Below are positions 1 to 7,421 of a stretch of DNA of 64,000 bases, piece after piece. The translations under genes were made by a program, and so were the position numbers. The stretch's first letter is position 1; each line of letters begins with the position of its first letter. Source of the stretch: CAYVQA01 sp045119035 (lineage in GTDB: Bacteria > Bacillota_I > Bacilli_A > ML615J-28 > CAG-313); NCBI GenBank assembly GCA_045119035.1, contig JBGVCU010000036.1, positions 1-64,000 of the forward strand, read 5' to 3'. The notes beneath the pieces were generated by a model. It saw only the letters and a program-made list of their open reading frames with translations. It did no database searches and was not told where the DNA came from.

Positions 1-34
1 TGATTTCATGAGGAATTCGTGATATAATAACCAT
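1..34 (-). CDS. Start of a divergent gene, cut by the window edge
   Basis: Only the first 11 codons are inside the window; they read MVIISRIPHEI. An AGAAAGGA ribosome site (minus strand, about 44-51) sits 9 nt before the ATG at 34-32, and a textbook promoter lies at 77-105. The gene is divergent from nusB. I do not recognise the product from 11 residues. Confidence 0.6.
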   Translation of the reverse strand, partial: MVIISRIPHEI

Positions 35-97
35 AGATCTAAATCCTTTCTGATAAGTTTTTTTGTGGTTATTAAAATTATATCAGGGTTTAGATCT
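35..97. repeat. Inverted repeat, operator-like
   Basis: Arms at 35-54 and 81-97 pair (AGATCTAAATCC against GGTTTAGATCT, extended by TGATA/TATCA) with one mismatch and a short bulge; 26 nt separate them. One arm lies between the -35 and -10 of the minus promoter and the other at the ribosome site, a layout expected for a repressor operator. It is followed by TTTTTT on the plus strand, so a terminator is a second, less likely reading. Confidence 0.5.
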
Positions 98-105
98 TTT
101 TTCAA
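77..105 (-). promoter_or_regulatory. Sigma-A promoter of the left-edge gene with overlapping dyad
   Basis: On the minus strand TTGAAA (105-100) is followed after 17 nt by TATAAT (82-77). The spacer contains one arm of an inverted repeat (81-97); the other arm (35-54) covers the ribosome site. Transcription should start near 70. Confidence 0.8.
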
Positions 106-168
106 TTATGAAAGTCTCACATCAATTGTAACACAACAAGAGTTTTTAATTTATAGATATTATCTTAG

Positions 169-197
169 TTGAAATTTTTTCCAGTTTATAGTATAAT
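169..197 (+). promoter_or_regulatory. Promoter of the nusB operon
   Basis: TTGAAA (169-174), 17-nt spacer, TATAAT (192-197). The predicted transcription start near 204 rules out the upstream in-frame ATG at 200 as the nusB start. Confidence 0.85.
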
Positions 198-235
198 AAA
201 TGATAGAGAAAATTAAAAAAAGGAAAATTCATAAT

Positions 236-688
236 ATGAAAAGACATAACTCAAGAATATTAGCCATGATGACATTATATCAACACGATTTAATTGATCA
301 TAGTAAAATGAAAGATCTATTAGAAGATGAAAAAATCAATGAAATAGATGTTTTTAATGAACTTCATGGTAACAAAGAAGAATTTGAATATGAGGAAACA
401 TTTTATAATGTGTTAGTTGAAGGTGTATTAAATCATATTGATGAAATTGATGATATGATTTCAAAAAATATGGTAAAATGGACACTAGATAGATTATCAT
501 TTGTTGATAGAGCTATTTTAAGATTAGCCACATTTGAAATGTTATATACAAAAACTCCTAAAGAAGTTATAATCAGTGAAGCTATTGAAATTACTGGTGA
601 ATATGTCGATATTGAAGATTTCCCTGCAAAAAAATTTAATAATAAAGTGCTAGAAAATATTAAGGCGTCTTTAAATGGAAAACAATAA
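236..688 (+). CDS. nusB: Transcription antitermination factor NusB
   Basis: A 150-residue NusB-type all-helical RNA-binding protein. In the family it binds boxA RNA together with ribosomal protein S10 (NusE) and keeps polymerase processive on rRNA operons. The N-terminus (KRHNSRILAMMTLYQ) and the C-terminal half with WTLDRLSFVDRAILRLA and TPKEVIISEAIEI are typical. I start it at 236 because AGGA lies 11 nt before this ATG, while the in-frame ATG at 200 would precede the transcription start. It heads nusB-xseA-xseB-ispA-dxs, the Bacillus order without folD, and overlaps xseA by 14 nt. Confidence 0.93.
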   Translation: MKRHNSRILAMMTLYQHDLIDHSKMKDLLEDEKINEIDVFNELHGNKEEFEYEETFYNVLVEGVLNHIDEIDDMISKNMVKWTLDRLSFVDRAILRLATFEMLYTKTPKEVIISEAIEITGEYVDIEDFPAKKFNNKVLENIKASLNGKQ

Positions 689-2024
689 ATTTTTGACAAT
701 ATCTTATCTAAATAATTATTTAGCTAGAATGTTTGAAGCTAATCCTTATTTAGATAAAGTTTATTTAAAAGGGGAAATATCAAATTTTAAATGGAGTGGA
801 AAACATTGTTATTTTTCTTTAAAAGATGATAATTCAGAAATTTCGGCTATGATGTTTAGTTACGATAATCAATCACTTACATTTGAACCTCGTGATGGTA
901 TGAATGTTCAAGTAATGGGTAAAATTCAAGTATATCAAAAAAAAGGTACCTATGCGATTATTGTAAAGAAGATGGCCGAAGATGGTATAGGACTATTATA
1001 TCAAGAGTTTTTAGAACTTAAAGATAAACTATTTAAAGAAGGTTTATTTGATGATAGACATAAGAAAAAAATACCTGAATATCCAAAAACAGTTGCGGTT
1101 GTTACTTCTCCTACAGGAGATGCTGTAAGAGATATCATTTCAACATTTAATCGCCGACTTCCACTTGCTAAAATTATTGTCTATCCTGCTTTAGTTCAAG
1201 GGAAGGATGCTCCAAGTGATTTAGTTAGAGCTCTAAAGCAAGTTTATAGTGATAATTTAGCTGATTGTTTAATTATTGGTCGTGGTGGAGGTAGTTTTGA
1301 AGACTTATCGTGTTTTAATGATGAAGAACTAGCTCGAACTTTATTTAATAGTCCAATTCCAACTGTAACTGGTATTGGTCATGAAGCAGATTATACAATA
1401 TGTGATTTTGTTTCATCATTTCGTGCACCTACTCCAACTGGAGCAGCAATTGCACTTACTAAAGAAAAGAAAGATTGTTATGAATTAATTAATACATATA
1501 GATTAAGAATTAAACAATCTTTAATCAATAATATGTCTTTTAACTATAAGAAATATGAATCTTTAGTTAATTCATATGCGTTTAACCATTTTGATGAATT
1601 ACTAGATGTTAAAAAAAGAAATTATGAATTATTAGTTAGTAGATTAAATAATAATTCACCAATTAATATCTTAAATCAAAAAGAAAATTATTTAAATGAG
1701 TTAAATTTAAAAAATAATAATTTATTTAATCATTTGTTAAATAAATCAACATATGATTATAATAGATTAAATATTAATGTATTAAATAAGAATATTAATT
1801 ATATCTTAGATAATAAACAAATTATATTAGATAATTTAATAAAAAAATTGATTATCCTAAATCCACTTAATATAATGGAAAGAGGTTATTCAGTAATTTA
1901 TCAAGATGAAAACATTATTTCAAAAATTGATGATTTAAATCTTGATAATAATATTAAAGTATCACTTTCTGATGGTGAATTTAATGCCACTATTATTAAA
2001 GAAAGTATAAAAAGAAGAGGTTAA
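675..2024 (+). CDS. xseA: Exodeoxyribonuclease VII large subunit
   Basis: The 449-residue catalytic subunit of exonuclease VII, which with XseB degrades single-stranded DNA to oligonucleotides. An OB-fold occupies roughly residues 1-100 (YLKGEISNFKWSGKHCYFSLKD), the catalytic domain follows with RGGGSFEDLSCFNDE and TGIGHEADYTI, and a long Asn/Lys-rich helical part takes up the C-terminal half. Length is normal. It starts inside the end of nusB, so the two are probably translationally coupled, and is followed after one base by xseB. Confidence 0.95.
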   Translation: MENNKFLTISYLNNYLARMFEANPYLDKVYLKGEISNFKWSGKHCYFSLKDDNSEISAMMFSYDNQSLTFEPRDGMNVQVMGKIQVYQKKGTYAIIVKKMAEDGIGLLYQEFLELKDKLFKEGLFDDRHKKKIPEYPKTVAVVTSPTGDAVRDIISTFNRRLPLAKIIVYPALVQGKDAPSDLVRALKQVYSDNLADCLIIGRGGGSFEDLSCFNDEELARTLFNSPIPTVTGIGHEADYTICDFVSSFRAPTPTGAAIALTKEKKDCYELINTYRLRIKQSLINNMSFNYKKYESLVNSYAFNHFDELLDVKKRNYELLVSRLNNNSPINILNQKENYLNELNLKNNNLFNHLLNKSTYDYNRLNINVLNKNINYILDNKQIILDNLIKKLIILNPLNIMERGYSVIYQDENIISKIDDLNLDNNIKVSLSDGEFNATIIKESIKRRG

Positions 2025-2025
2025 G

Positions 2026-2232
2026 ATGAAAGATAAAAGTTTTGAACAATTAATTTCTGAACTTGAAGAAATTGTTAAAAATCTAGAAAGCAATAAATTA
2101 AGTTTAGAAGAATCTGTTAAAGAATATCAAAAAGGTATTGAAATTAGTCTTGAATGTAAAAAAAGATTAGATGATGCTAAAAGTGTTGTTGTAACAAAAA
2201 TGACAGAAAATGGCGAAAAGGAATTTAATTAG
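2026..2232 (+). CDS. xseB: Exodeoxyribonuclease VII small subunit
   Basis: A 68-residue acidic helical protein (SFEQLISELEEIVKNLESN, LSLEESVKEYQKGIEI) that matches XseB in sequence style and length. Several small subunits bind the helical arm of each XseA. GAGG just before the xseA stop serves as ribosome site, and the start lies one base after that stop. Confidence 0.93.
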   Translation: MKDKSFEQLISELEEIVKNLESNKLSLEESVKEYQKGIEISLECKKRLDDAKSVVVTKMTENGEKEFN

Positions 2233-2244
2233 GAGGTTACCAAA

Positions 2245-3126
2245 ATGTCAAAATATAGTAAATATATCGAAGATTTAAAAATTGAAGTTAAAAATAAAAT
2301 TCATTCTGTAGTTGAAACATATAATTACTCAAATGTTTTAAAACAATCTATTAGTTATACTGTATTAAATTGTGGTAAATTATTTAGACCAATTTTACTT
2401 TTATCTATTTTAGATGATTTAACAGGATCATATGAAAAAGGTTTAAATGCGGCAGCTTCAATTGAAATGATACATGCTTATGGTTTAATTCATGATGATA
2501 TGCCTGCTCTTGATGATGCTAGATTTAGAAGAAATCGTATTGCCAATCACTTAGTTTATGGTGAAGCTCAAGCGATGTTAGCTGGAGATGCTTTACAAGC
2601 AGAAGCTTTCGGTCTTATTGCATCAAGTGATGTTAAACCTGAAATTGCATTAAAACTAGTTCAATTACTATCAAAAACAGCTGGAGCTAATGGTTATGTT
2701 GGTGGTCAATCACTTGATATTATCAGCGAACACGAAGATTTAGAAGAATTAGATGCAGCAATGATTAAAAAAATTCACTATGGTAAAACTGGAGCATTAG
2801 TTGAAGCAGCAGTTTTATCAGCTGGATATTTAGCAGAAGCTTCAAAAGAAAAATTAGAACTTCTTAAAGCTATTGCTTATGAAGTTGGTCTTGCATTCCA
2901 AATTCGTGATGATATTTTAGATATTACAAAAGGTGCAAATGAACTTGGTAAAGATGTTCGTAATGACTTAAAGAAAGATAAAACAACTTATCCAAAATTA
3001 TTTGGTCTTGATACATCAATTATTAAATTCCAAAATCATTTACGTAAATCATTAGATTTAATTGCAAATTTATTAGGTCATGAATCTAATACATTTAATT
3101 TAGTTACTGAAATGTTAACAATTTAA
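2245..3126 (+). CDS. ispA: Polyprenyl synthetase (farnesyl/geranyl diphosphate synthase)
   Basis: A 293-residue trans-isoprenyl diphosphate synthase. The first Asp-rich motif is DDMPALDD at residues 84-91 followed by RRNR, and the second is DDILD at 222-226; these bind the Mg-diphosphates. The family condenses IPP with DMAPP or GPP, here probably to farnesyl diphosphate for quinone and cell-wall carrier lipids. A strong AGGAGG ribosome site precedes it. Its place between xseB and dxs is the conserved Bacillus arrangement and links it to the MEP pathway gene that follows. Confidence 0.92.
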   Translation: MSKYSKYIEDLKIEVKNKIHSVVETYNYSNVLKQSISYTVLNCGKLFRPILLLSILDDLTGSYEKGLNAAASIEMIHAYGLIHDDMPALDDARFRRNRIANHLVYGEAQAMLAGDALQAEAFGLIASSDVKPEIALKLVQLLSKTAGANGYVGGQSLDIISEHEDLEELDAAMIKKIHYGKTGALVEAAVLSAGYLAEASKEKLELLKAIAYEVGLAFQIRDDILDITKGANELGKDVRNDLKKDKTTYPKLFGLDTSIIKFQNHLRKSLDLIANLLGHESNTFNLVTEMLTI

Positions 3127-3141
3127 TATAAGGAAATTAAA

Positions 3142-4917
3142 ATGGTTAATTTAAACAATTTACAATTAGAAGCTTTAAAGGAAATGTCTTTTAAAGAACT
3201 AGATGAATTAGCACAAGCTATTAGAACAGAAATTATCGATAAAGTAAGCCAATATGGTGGTCATCTAGCTTCTAATTTAGGAGTTGTTGAATTAACCATT
3301 GCTTTACATTATGTCTTTAATTCACCAGTTGATAAAATAATTTTTGACGTTTCTCATCAAACTTATGTTCATAAATTACTTACAGGACGTTCTTTAGATA
3401 ATTTAAGAACAAAAGATGGTGTATCTGGTTTTGCTAAATACTCTGAATCAGTACATGATGTTTTTGAAGGTGGACATAGTTCAACATCAATTGCAGCAGG
3501 ACTTGGGTTTTTATATTCAAAAGAAACAACTGAAAATATCGGAGAAGTAATTTCTGTTATTGGTGATGCTTCTGTAACAAATGGACTTGCATTTTCTGCT
3601 TTAAATTTACTTGGAGCTCATCCTGATAAGAAAATGATTATTATTATTAATGATAATGATATGAGTATTTCAAAAAATGTCGGTGCTTTAGCTAAAACTT
3701 TAAATAAAGTAAGAAGTGGAAGAAGTTATAAAGCTATTAAAAGAATTACACCAAGGTTTTTACTAAAATTTGCTAAAAAAGTGTCTGGTTCTTTAAAATC
3801 TTATGTTTATCAAAATAAATTTTTTACATCTTTAGGATATTCTTATATTGAAGGAATTGATGGACATAATATTAAAGAGTTAGTAAAATATTTAACATAT
3901 GCAAAAAACAAAAAGAATTCAGTAGTTTTACACGTTAAAACAAAAAAAGGTAAAGGATATTTTCCTGCTGAAACAGACATTATTGGTAAATGGCATAATA
4001 CAACTCCATTTGATATTGAAAAAGGAAAACAATCTGAATCAAATGAATTAGCTGTTGGAGAACATTTATCTGAATATATTTTAAAGAAAAAAGATGAATG
4101 GAAAAATGCCTATATTATTACACCTGCAATGTCTTTAGGTTCTGGACTTAGTTTATTAGAAATTACATTTGGAAAAAGATTTATTGATTGCGGAATTGCA
4201 GAAGATTTAGCTGTTGTTATGGCAAGTTCGATTAGTCTATCAGGAAATGTACCTTTAGTATTTATGTATTCTAGCTTTTTGCAAAGGGCATATGATCAAG
4301 TTTTACATGATATTGCAAGATCTAAACAACATGCTGTATTTATGATTGATAGATGCGGTATTGTTGCAGGAGATGGAGATACTCACCAAGGTATTTATGA
4401 TGTTGCCTTCCTTAAAACTATTCCAGGTGTAGTCATTTTTGATCCAAATTCTATAGAAGATAGTATTAAATGTTTAGACTATGCGTACAATAATGAAGGT
4501 GTTTATTTTATTAGATATCCAAAATATTTACCATCTTTTAAACATGAAAGTAATATTTTAAAATGGGATATTATTAATCCAATTAAAGATATTAATATTA
4601 TTGCATCTGGTATAAATGTGTCTAAAATTAAAAATCAAATTAGTAATCAAGAAATTGGTTTAATTTCCGCTAATGTGTTAACATCTTTAGATGAAGATGT
4701 ATTAAGTAAATTACCAAATAACTCTAAATTAATTGTTTTTGAAGAAAATATTCAAAATAACGGATTATATAATGATATTGTATTATATTGTTATCAAAAT
4801 AATTTAAATTTAAACATTATAAGTAAATCATTACCTAATACTTATTTATTTAGTGGAACAAAAGAAGAAATAATTGATGAATATAATTTGAAAATTGATG
4901 AATTTTTAAATAAGTAA
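3142..4917 (+). CDS. dxs: 1-deoxy-D-xylulose-5-phosphate synthase
   Basis: A 591-residue thiamine diphosphate enzyme of the MEP isoprenoid route, making DXP from pyruvate and glyceraldehyde 3-phosphate. The N-terminal domain has SHQTYVHKLLTGR and the cofactor motif GDAS...N at residues 141-170; the usual third residue Gly of GDG is Ala here. The middle domain has SSFLQRAYDQVLHDIA and DRCGIVAGDGDTHQG. It is some 30-40 residues shorter than common Dxs, mainly in the C-terminal domain. No other MEP genes are in the window. Confidence 0.9.
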   Translation: MVNLNNLQLEALKEMSFKELDELAQAIRTEIIDKVSQYGGHLASNLGVVELTIALHYVFNSPVDKIIFDVSHQTYVHKLLTGRSLDNLRTKDGVSGFAKYSESVHDVFEGGHSSTSIAAGLGFLYSKETTENIGEVISVIGDASVTNGLAFSALNLLGAHPDKKMIIIINDNDMSISKNVGALAKTLNKVRSGRSYKAIKRITPRFLLKFAKKVSGSLKSYVYQNKFFTSLGYSYIEGIDGHNIKELVKYLTYAKNKKNSVVLHVKTKKGKGYFPAETDIIGKWHNTTPFDIEKGKQSESNELAVGEHLSEYILKKKDEWKNAYIITPAMSLGSGLSLLEITFGKRFIDCGIAEDLAVVMASSISLSGNVPLVFMYSSFLQRAYDQVLHDIARSKQHAVFMIDRCGIVAGDGDTHQGIYDVAFLKTIPGVVIFDPNSIEDSIKCLDYAYNNEGVYFIRYPKYLPSFKHESNILKWDIINPIKDINIIASGINVSKIKNQISNQEIGLISANVLTSLDEDVLSKLPNNSKLIVFEENIQNNGLYNDIVLYCYQNNLNLNIISKSLPNTYLFSGTKEEIIDEYNLKIDEFLNK

Positions 4918-4995
4918 ATTTTTCTATGTTTTAAATTAAAGTTATTATTAATAATAATAGTGGCTTTAGTTATGACAAAATAAAATTAAATAACC

Positions 4996-5034
4996 AAAAA
5001 AGTGTCTTTAAGCCAATATTTAGAGACACTTTTT
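4996..5034 (+). terminator. Terminator after dxs
   Basis: AAAAAGTGTCT and AGACACTTTTT form a perfect stem with T-run, ending the nusB-dxs unit. The remainder of the dxs-spoIVB gap shows only AT-rich sequence. Confidence 0.85.
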
Positions 5035-5077
5035 AATTTTATATTTTAGTAAATAATAATGATAGAAAGGAGGATAT

Positions 5078-6091
5078 ATGAAAAAAATTTTTATTTGTTT
5101 AATTCTTTCTTATTTAAGTATTTTTTCTTTTCAAAATATTGTTTTAGGTAAACAAAAAGAAGTTGTACTTGGTGGAGATAGTATTGGTTTAAATTTCAAA
5201 ACAGGTGTAATTGTTTCTGGAAAATATGATGTAGAAACTGTAAATGGATTTGTAAAGCCATGGGAAAAAAGTAATATTAAAGTTGGAGATAAGATATTAA
5301 TGGTTGGTAATGTTAAAATATCTAATATAGAAAATCTTTTAAATTGCTTAAATGTTATAAAAAATGATACATTAAATTTAACATTACTTAGAGATAACAA
5401 AGTAATTAATACAGAAGTAGATGTAATAAAAACAGTTAATAATGAAAAAACATTAGGTCTTTTTATAAAAGACAGTATTGTCGGTATTGGTACATTAACT
5501 TATGTAGATTTAACAACTAATACATTTGCATCTTTAGGACACGGTATAAAAGATAAAGAAATAAAAGTAGAATGTAGTGGAACTTTGCTAAAATCAACAG
5601 TCAATAGTATTAAAAAAGGTACTGTTGGAGTTCCTGGTGAAAAAAGAGCTTCAATTAGTAAAACTGTATTAGGTTTAATAAAAAGTAATACAAATACAGG
5701 TGTCTATGGTTTAATTGAAGATAGTAGTTTTTATAAGAATAGACAAAAAATTAAATTATCAAGCATCTCTCAAGCAAAACTTGGACCAGCAAAAATTTAT
5801 ACAGTAATTAATGATAATATAATTAAAGGATTTGATGTTAAAATTATTGATGTAGATTATCAAAAAGATAAAGCGATAAAAGGTATTAAATTACAAATTA
5901 TTGATGATAATTTAATTGAAACATGTGGTGGTATTATTCAAGGTATGAGTGGAAGTCCTATTGTGCAAGATGGATATTTGATTGGTGCTGTTTCGCATGT
6001 TGTTGTCGATAATCCGCGTATAGGATACGGTGTTCATGTAAGTTTCATGGATGAAGATAGATCATTGATTGAGACTACTGCTATAATGTAA
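5078..6091 (+). CDS. spoIVB: SpoIVB signalling serine peptidase
   Basis: A 337-residue protein with an N-terminal membrane anchor/signal (about residues 4-23), a PDZ-like region (about 30-120) and an S55 peptidase domain. His155 in LGHG and Ser291 in QGMSGSPI are the expected catalytic residues, with Asp276/277 a candidate third member. In Bacillus SpoIVB is made in the forespore and cleaves SpoIVFA, releasing pro-sigma-K processing. It has a strong AGAAAGGAGG site and its own transcription unit. It directly precedes spo0A, as in Bacillus and Clostridia, although recN, ahrC and yqxC that normally lie upstream are missing. Confidence 0.93.
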   Translation: MKKIFICLILSYLSIFSFQNIVLGKQKEVVLGGDSIGLNFKTGVIVSGKYDVETVNGFVKPWEKSNIKVGDKILMVGNVKISNIENLLNCLNVIKNDTLNLTLLRDNKVINTEVDVIKTVNNEKTLGLFIKDSIVGIGTLTYVDLTTNTFASLGHGIKDKEIKVECSGTLLKSTVNSIKKGTVGVPGEKRASISKTVLGLIKSNTNTGVYGLIEDSSFYKNRQKIKLSSISQAKLGPAKIYTVINDNIIKGFDVKIIDVDYQKDKAIKGIKLQIIDDNLIETCGGIIQGMSGSPIVQDGYLIGAVSHVVVDNPRIGYGVHVSFMDEDRSLIETTAIM

Positions 6092-6096
6092 CAAAA

Positions 6097-6103
6097 TTCG
6101 ACA
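6097..6103 (-). promoter_or_regulatory. Candidate 0A box upstream of spo0A
   Basis: TTCGACA, the reverse complement of the Spo0A box TGTCGAA, lies between spoIVB and spo0A about 130 nt before the spo0A promoter -35. A 5/7 match lies at 6148-6154. A perfect heptamer is expected by chance less than once in the non-coding part of this window, so support is moderate. Confidence 0.4.
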
Positions 6104-6200
6104 TTTGAAAGGCCCAGAAAAGAAAATCTTGTGAAAAAAATTAAATAATCGACTAATTTTGCTAAATTTTACTCAAAAATCCACTTTATTTTAAGATAAG

Positions 6201-6222
6201 AAAAGACAAGAAGTCTTTTTTT
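6201..6222 (+). terminator. Terminator after spoIVB
   Basis: AAAAGAC, loop AAGAA, GTCTTTT, then T residues. It separates spoIVB from spo0A. Confidence 0.8.
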
Positions 6223-6234
6223 ATAGCATACCTC

Positions 6235-6263
6235 TTGATTTAGCCCCTTTATTTTGATAAAAT
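6235..6263 (+). promoter_or_regulatory. Sigma-A-type promoter of spo0A
   Basis: TTGATT (6235-6240), 17 nt, TAAAAT (6258-6263). CCCCTT in the spacer and AAGGGG at the ribosome site form a short inverted repeat around the -10 that may be coincidental. Confidence 0.7.
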
Positions 6264-6287
6264 ATTTTTGCATAAGGGGGATATTAT

Positions 6288-7076
6288 ATGACAAAAATTA
6301 AATTATTAGTTGCTGACGAAACAGAAGAAAAATTACAAATTATCAGTAACTACTTTAACACAAATGATAACGTGAGTTATGTAGGGGGATTTACTAATTC
6401 TAGTTATTTATTAAATGCTTTAAGAGTACAAGAAGTTGATGTACTACTTATTAATTTCTTTTTATCAGGAATTGATGCAATAAATATTATTACAGAGATT
6501 CGTAAATCAAAAGAAATTTACAATTTACCAAAACGAGTTGTTGTAATGTTAGATTACACAAGTAATTATGTTGTTTCTAAATTAAGTGAATTAGAAGTTG
6601 ATTATGTTTTAATGAAACCATTAAATTTAGATCACTTTAATCAATTATTAGTTAACTTTGCTAAAGATTTTAATAAAGTAGAAAATAAGATTAAAGATGA
6701 AGATGATTTAGAGTATGAAATTACATCAATCTTACATGAAATTGGTGTTCCAGCACATATTAAAGGTTATTTATATTTAAGAGAAGCAATTAAAATAGTT
6801 TATCGTGATGTTTCAATTTTAGGTTCTGTAACAAAAATTCTTTATCCAACACTAGCGTCTATGTTTTTCACAACTGCATCTCGTGTAGAACGTGCTATTA
6901 GACACGCTATTGAAATTTCTTGGGTAAGAGGAAATGTTGATACAATTACAGATATATTTAGCTATACAATTAGTTATAATAAATCTAAACCTACTAATTC
7001 GGAATTTATTGCAATGATTTCTGATAGATTACGATTAGAACATAAAAAACAAAGTAAAATGAAGTTTATTGCTTAA
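6288..7076 (+). CDS. spo0A: Spo0A sporulation regulator with degenerate receiver domain
   Basis: A 262-residue protein. The C-terminal DNA-binding domain (about 140-262) is almost Bacillus-like: EIGVPAHIKGYLYLREAI, TTASRVERAIRHAIE, KPTNSEFIAM. The receiver (1-120) keeps Asp10 and Lys110-Pro111, but the phosphoacceptor position 56 is Asn (INFFLSGID, where Bacillus has LDIIMPHLD), the following Met-Pro is lost, and the conserved Thr of MLT is Asp89. So I expect no normal phosphorylation at residue 56. It is a single-gene unit with its own promoter and terminator. Identity is certain; how it is activated is not. Confidence 0.95.
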   Translation: MTKIKLLVADETEEKLQIISNYFNTNDNVSYVGGFTNSSYLLNALRVQEVDVLLINFFLSGIDAINIITEIRKSKEIYNLPKRVVVMLDYTSNYVVSKLSELEVDYVLMKPLNLDHFNQLLVNFAKDFNKVENKIKDEDDLEYEITSILHEIGVPAHIKGYLYLREAIKIVYRDVSILGSVTKILYPTLASMFFTTASRVERAIRHAIEISWVRGNVDTITDIFSYTISYNKSKPTNSEFIAMISDRLRLEHKKQSKMKFIA

Positions 7077-7086
7077 ATAAAATAAA

Positions 7087-7109
7087 AAAAGACCACAATG
7101 TGGTCTTTT
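7087..7109. terminator. Bidirectional terminator, spo0A / small membrane gene
   Basis: AAAAGACCAC, loop AAT, GTGGTCTTTT: T-runs on both strands serve the convergent genes. Confidence 0.9.
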
Positions 7110-7122
7110 AATTTAAAAATTA

Positions 7123-7326
7123 TTAAATAGCTTTAATTAATTCAACGATTAAAGCAACAAGTGGTAAAACAACCATTCCTGCTAAAATAGCAAACATAAT
7201 AATTCTTCCAACTAATGTTTTAGATGGAGATTTAGTGAACATGTATTCTTTAGTACCATCTACTCTTTTGTGAGATTCGATTAAGTGTTTTTTGTTTTCT
7301 ACTTGTTTTTTATCTTTTTTAGACAT
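7123..7326 (-). CDS. Small single-pass membrane protein of unknown function
   Basis: A 67-residue protein: a highly charged Lys-rich N-terminus (SKKDKKQVENKKHLIESHKR), then one hydrophobic helix at about residues 41-66. The gene has its own good promoter (7353-7381), an AGAGGTGA ribosome site and a terminator, so it is expressed as a unit. I do not recognise a family. The positive N-terminus and C-terminal anchor suggest an N-inside membrane peptide. Confidence 0.75.
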   Translation of the reverse strand: MSKKDKKQVENKKHLIESHKRVDGTKEYMFTKSPSKTLVGRIIMFAILAGMVVLPLVALIVELIKAI

Positions 7327-7352
7327 AAACTCACCTCTTTAAAATTGTATAT

Positions 7353-7381
7353 ATTATAACACAATTTATTAAAAAAACCAA
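7353..7381 (-). promoter_or_regulatory. Promoter of the small membrane protein gene
   Basis: Minus strand: TTGGTT (7381-7376), 17 nt, TATAAT (7358-7353). Confidence 0.75.
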
Positions 7382-7421
7382 ATAATTAACTTTATATTTT
7401 TATTAAAGAAAGGAGTTTCTT

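Noticed and set aside
35..103. Plus-strand rho-independent terminator
   Set aside because: Stem followed by T-run is formally possible, but the left gene is on the minus strand and the same bases hold its promoter; the 26-nt loop is also long.
200..238. In-frame ATG at 200 as nusB start
   Set aside because: It overlaps the region right after the -10 (192-197), before the likely transcription start, and has no ribosome site; ATG 236 has AGGA upstream.
5131..5400. Opposite-strand open frames inside spoIVB, rnfC, rnfE, parC, cmk-S1 and others
   Set aside because: They are mirror frames of well-identified genes, lack ribosome sites and show no family features.
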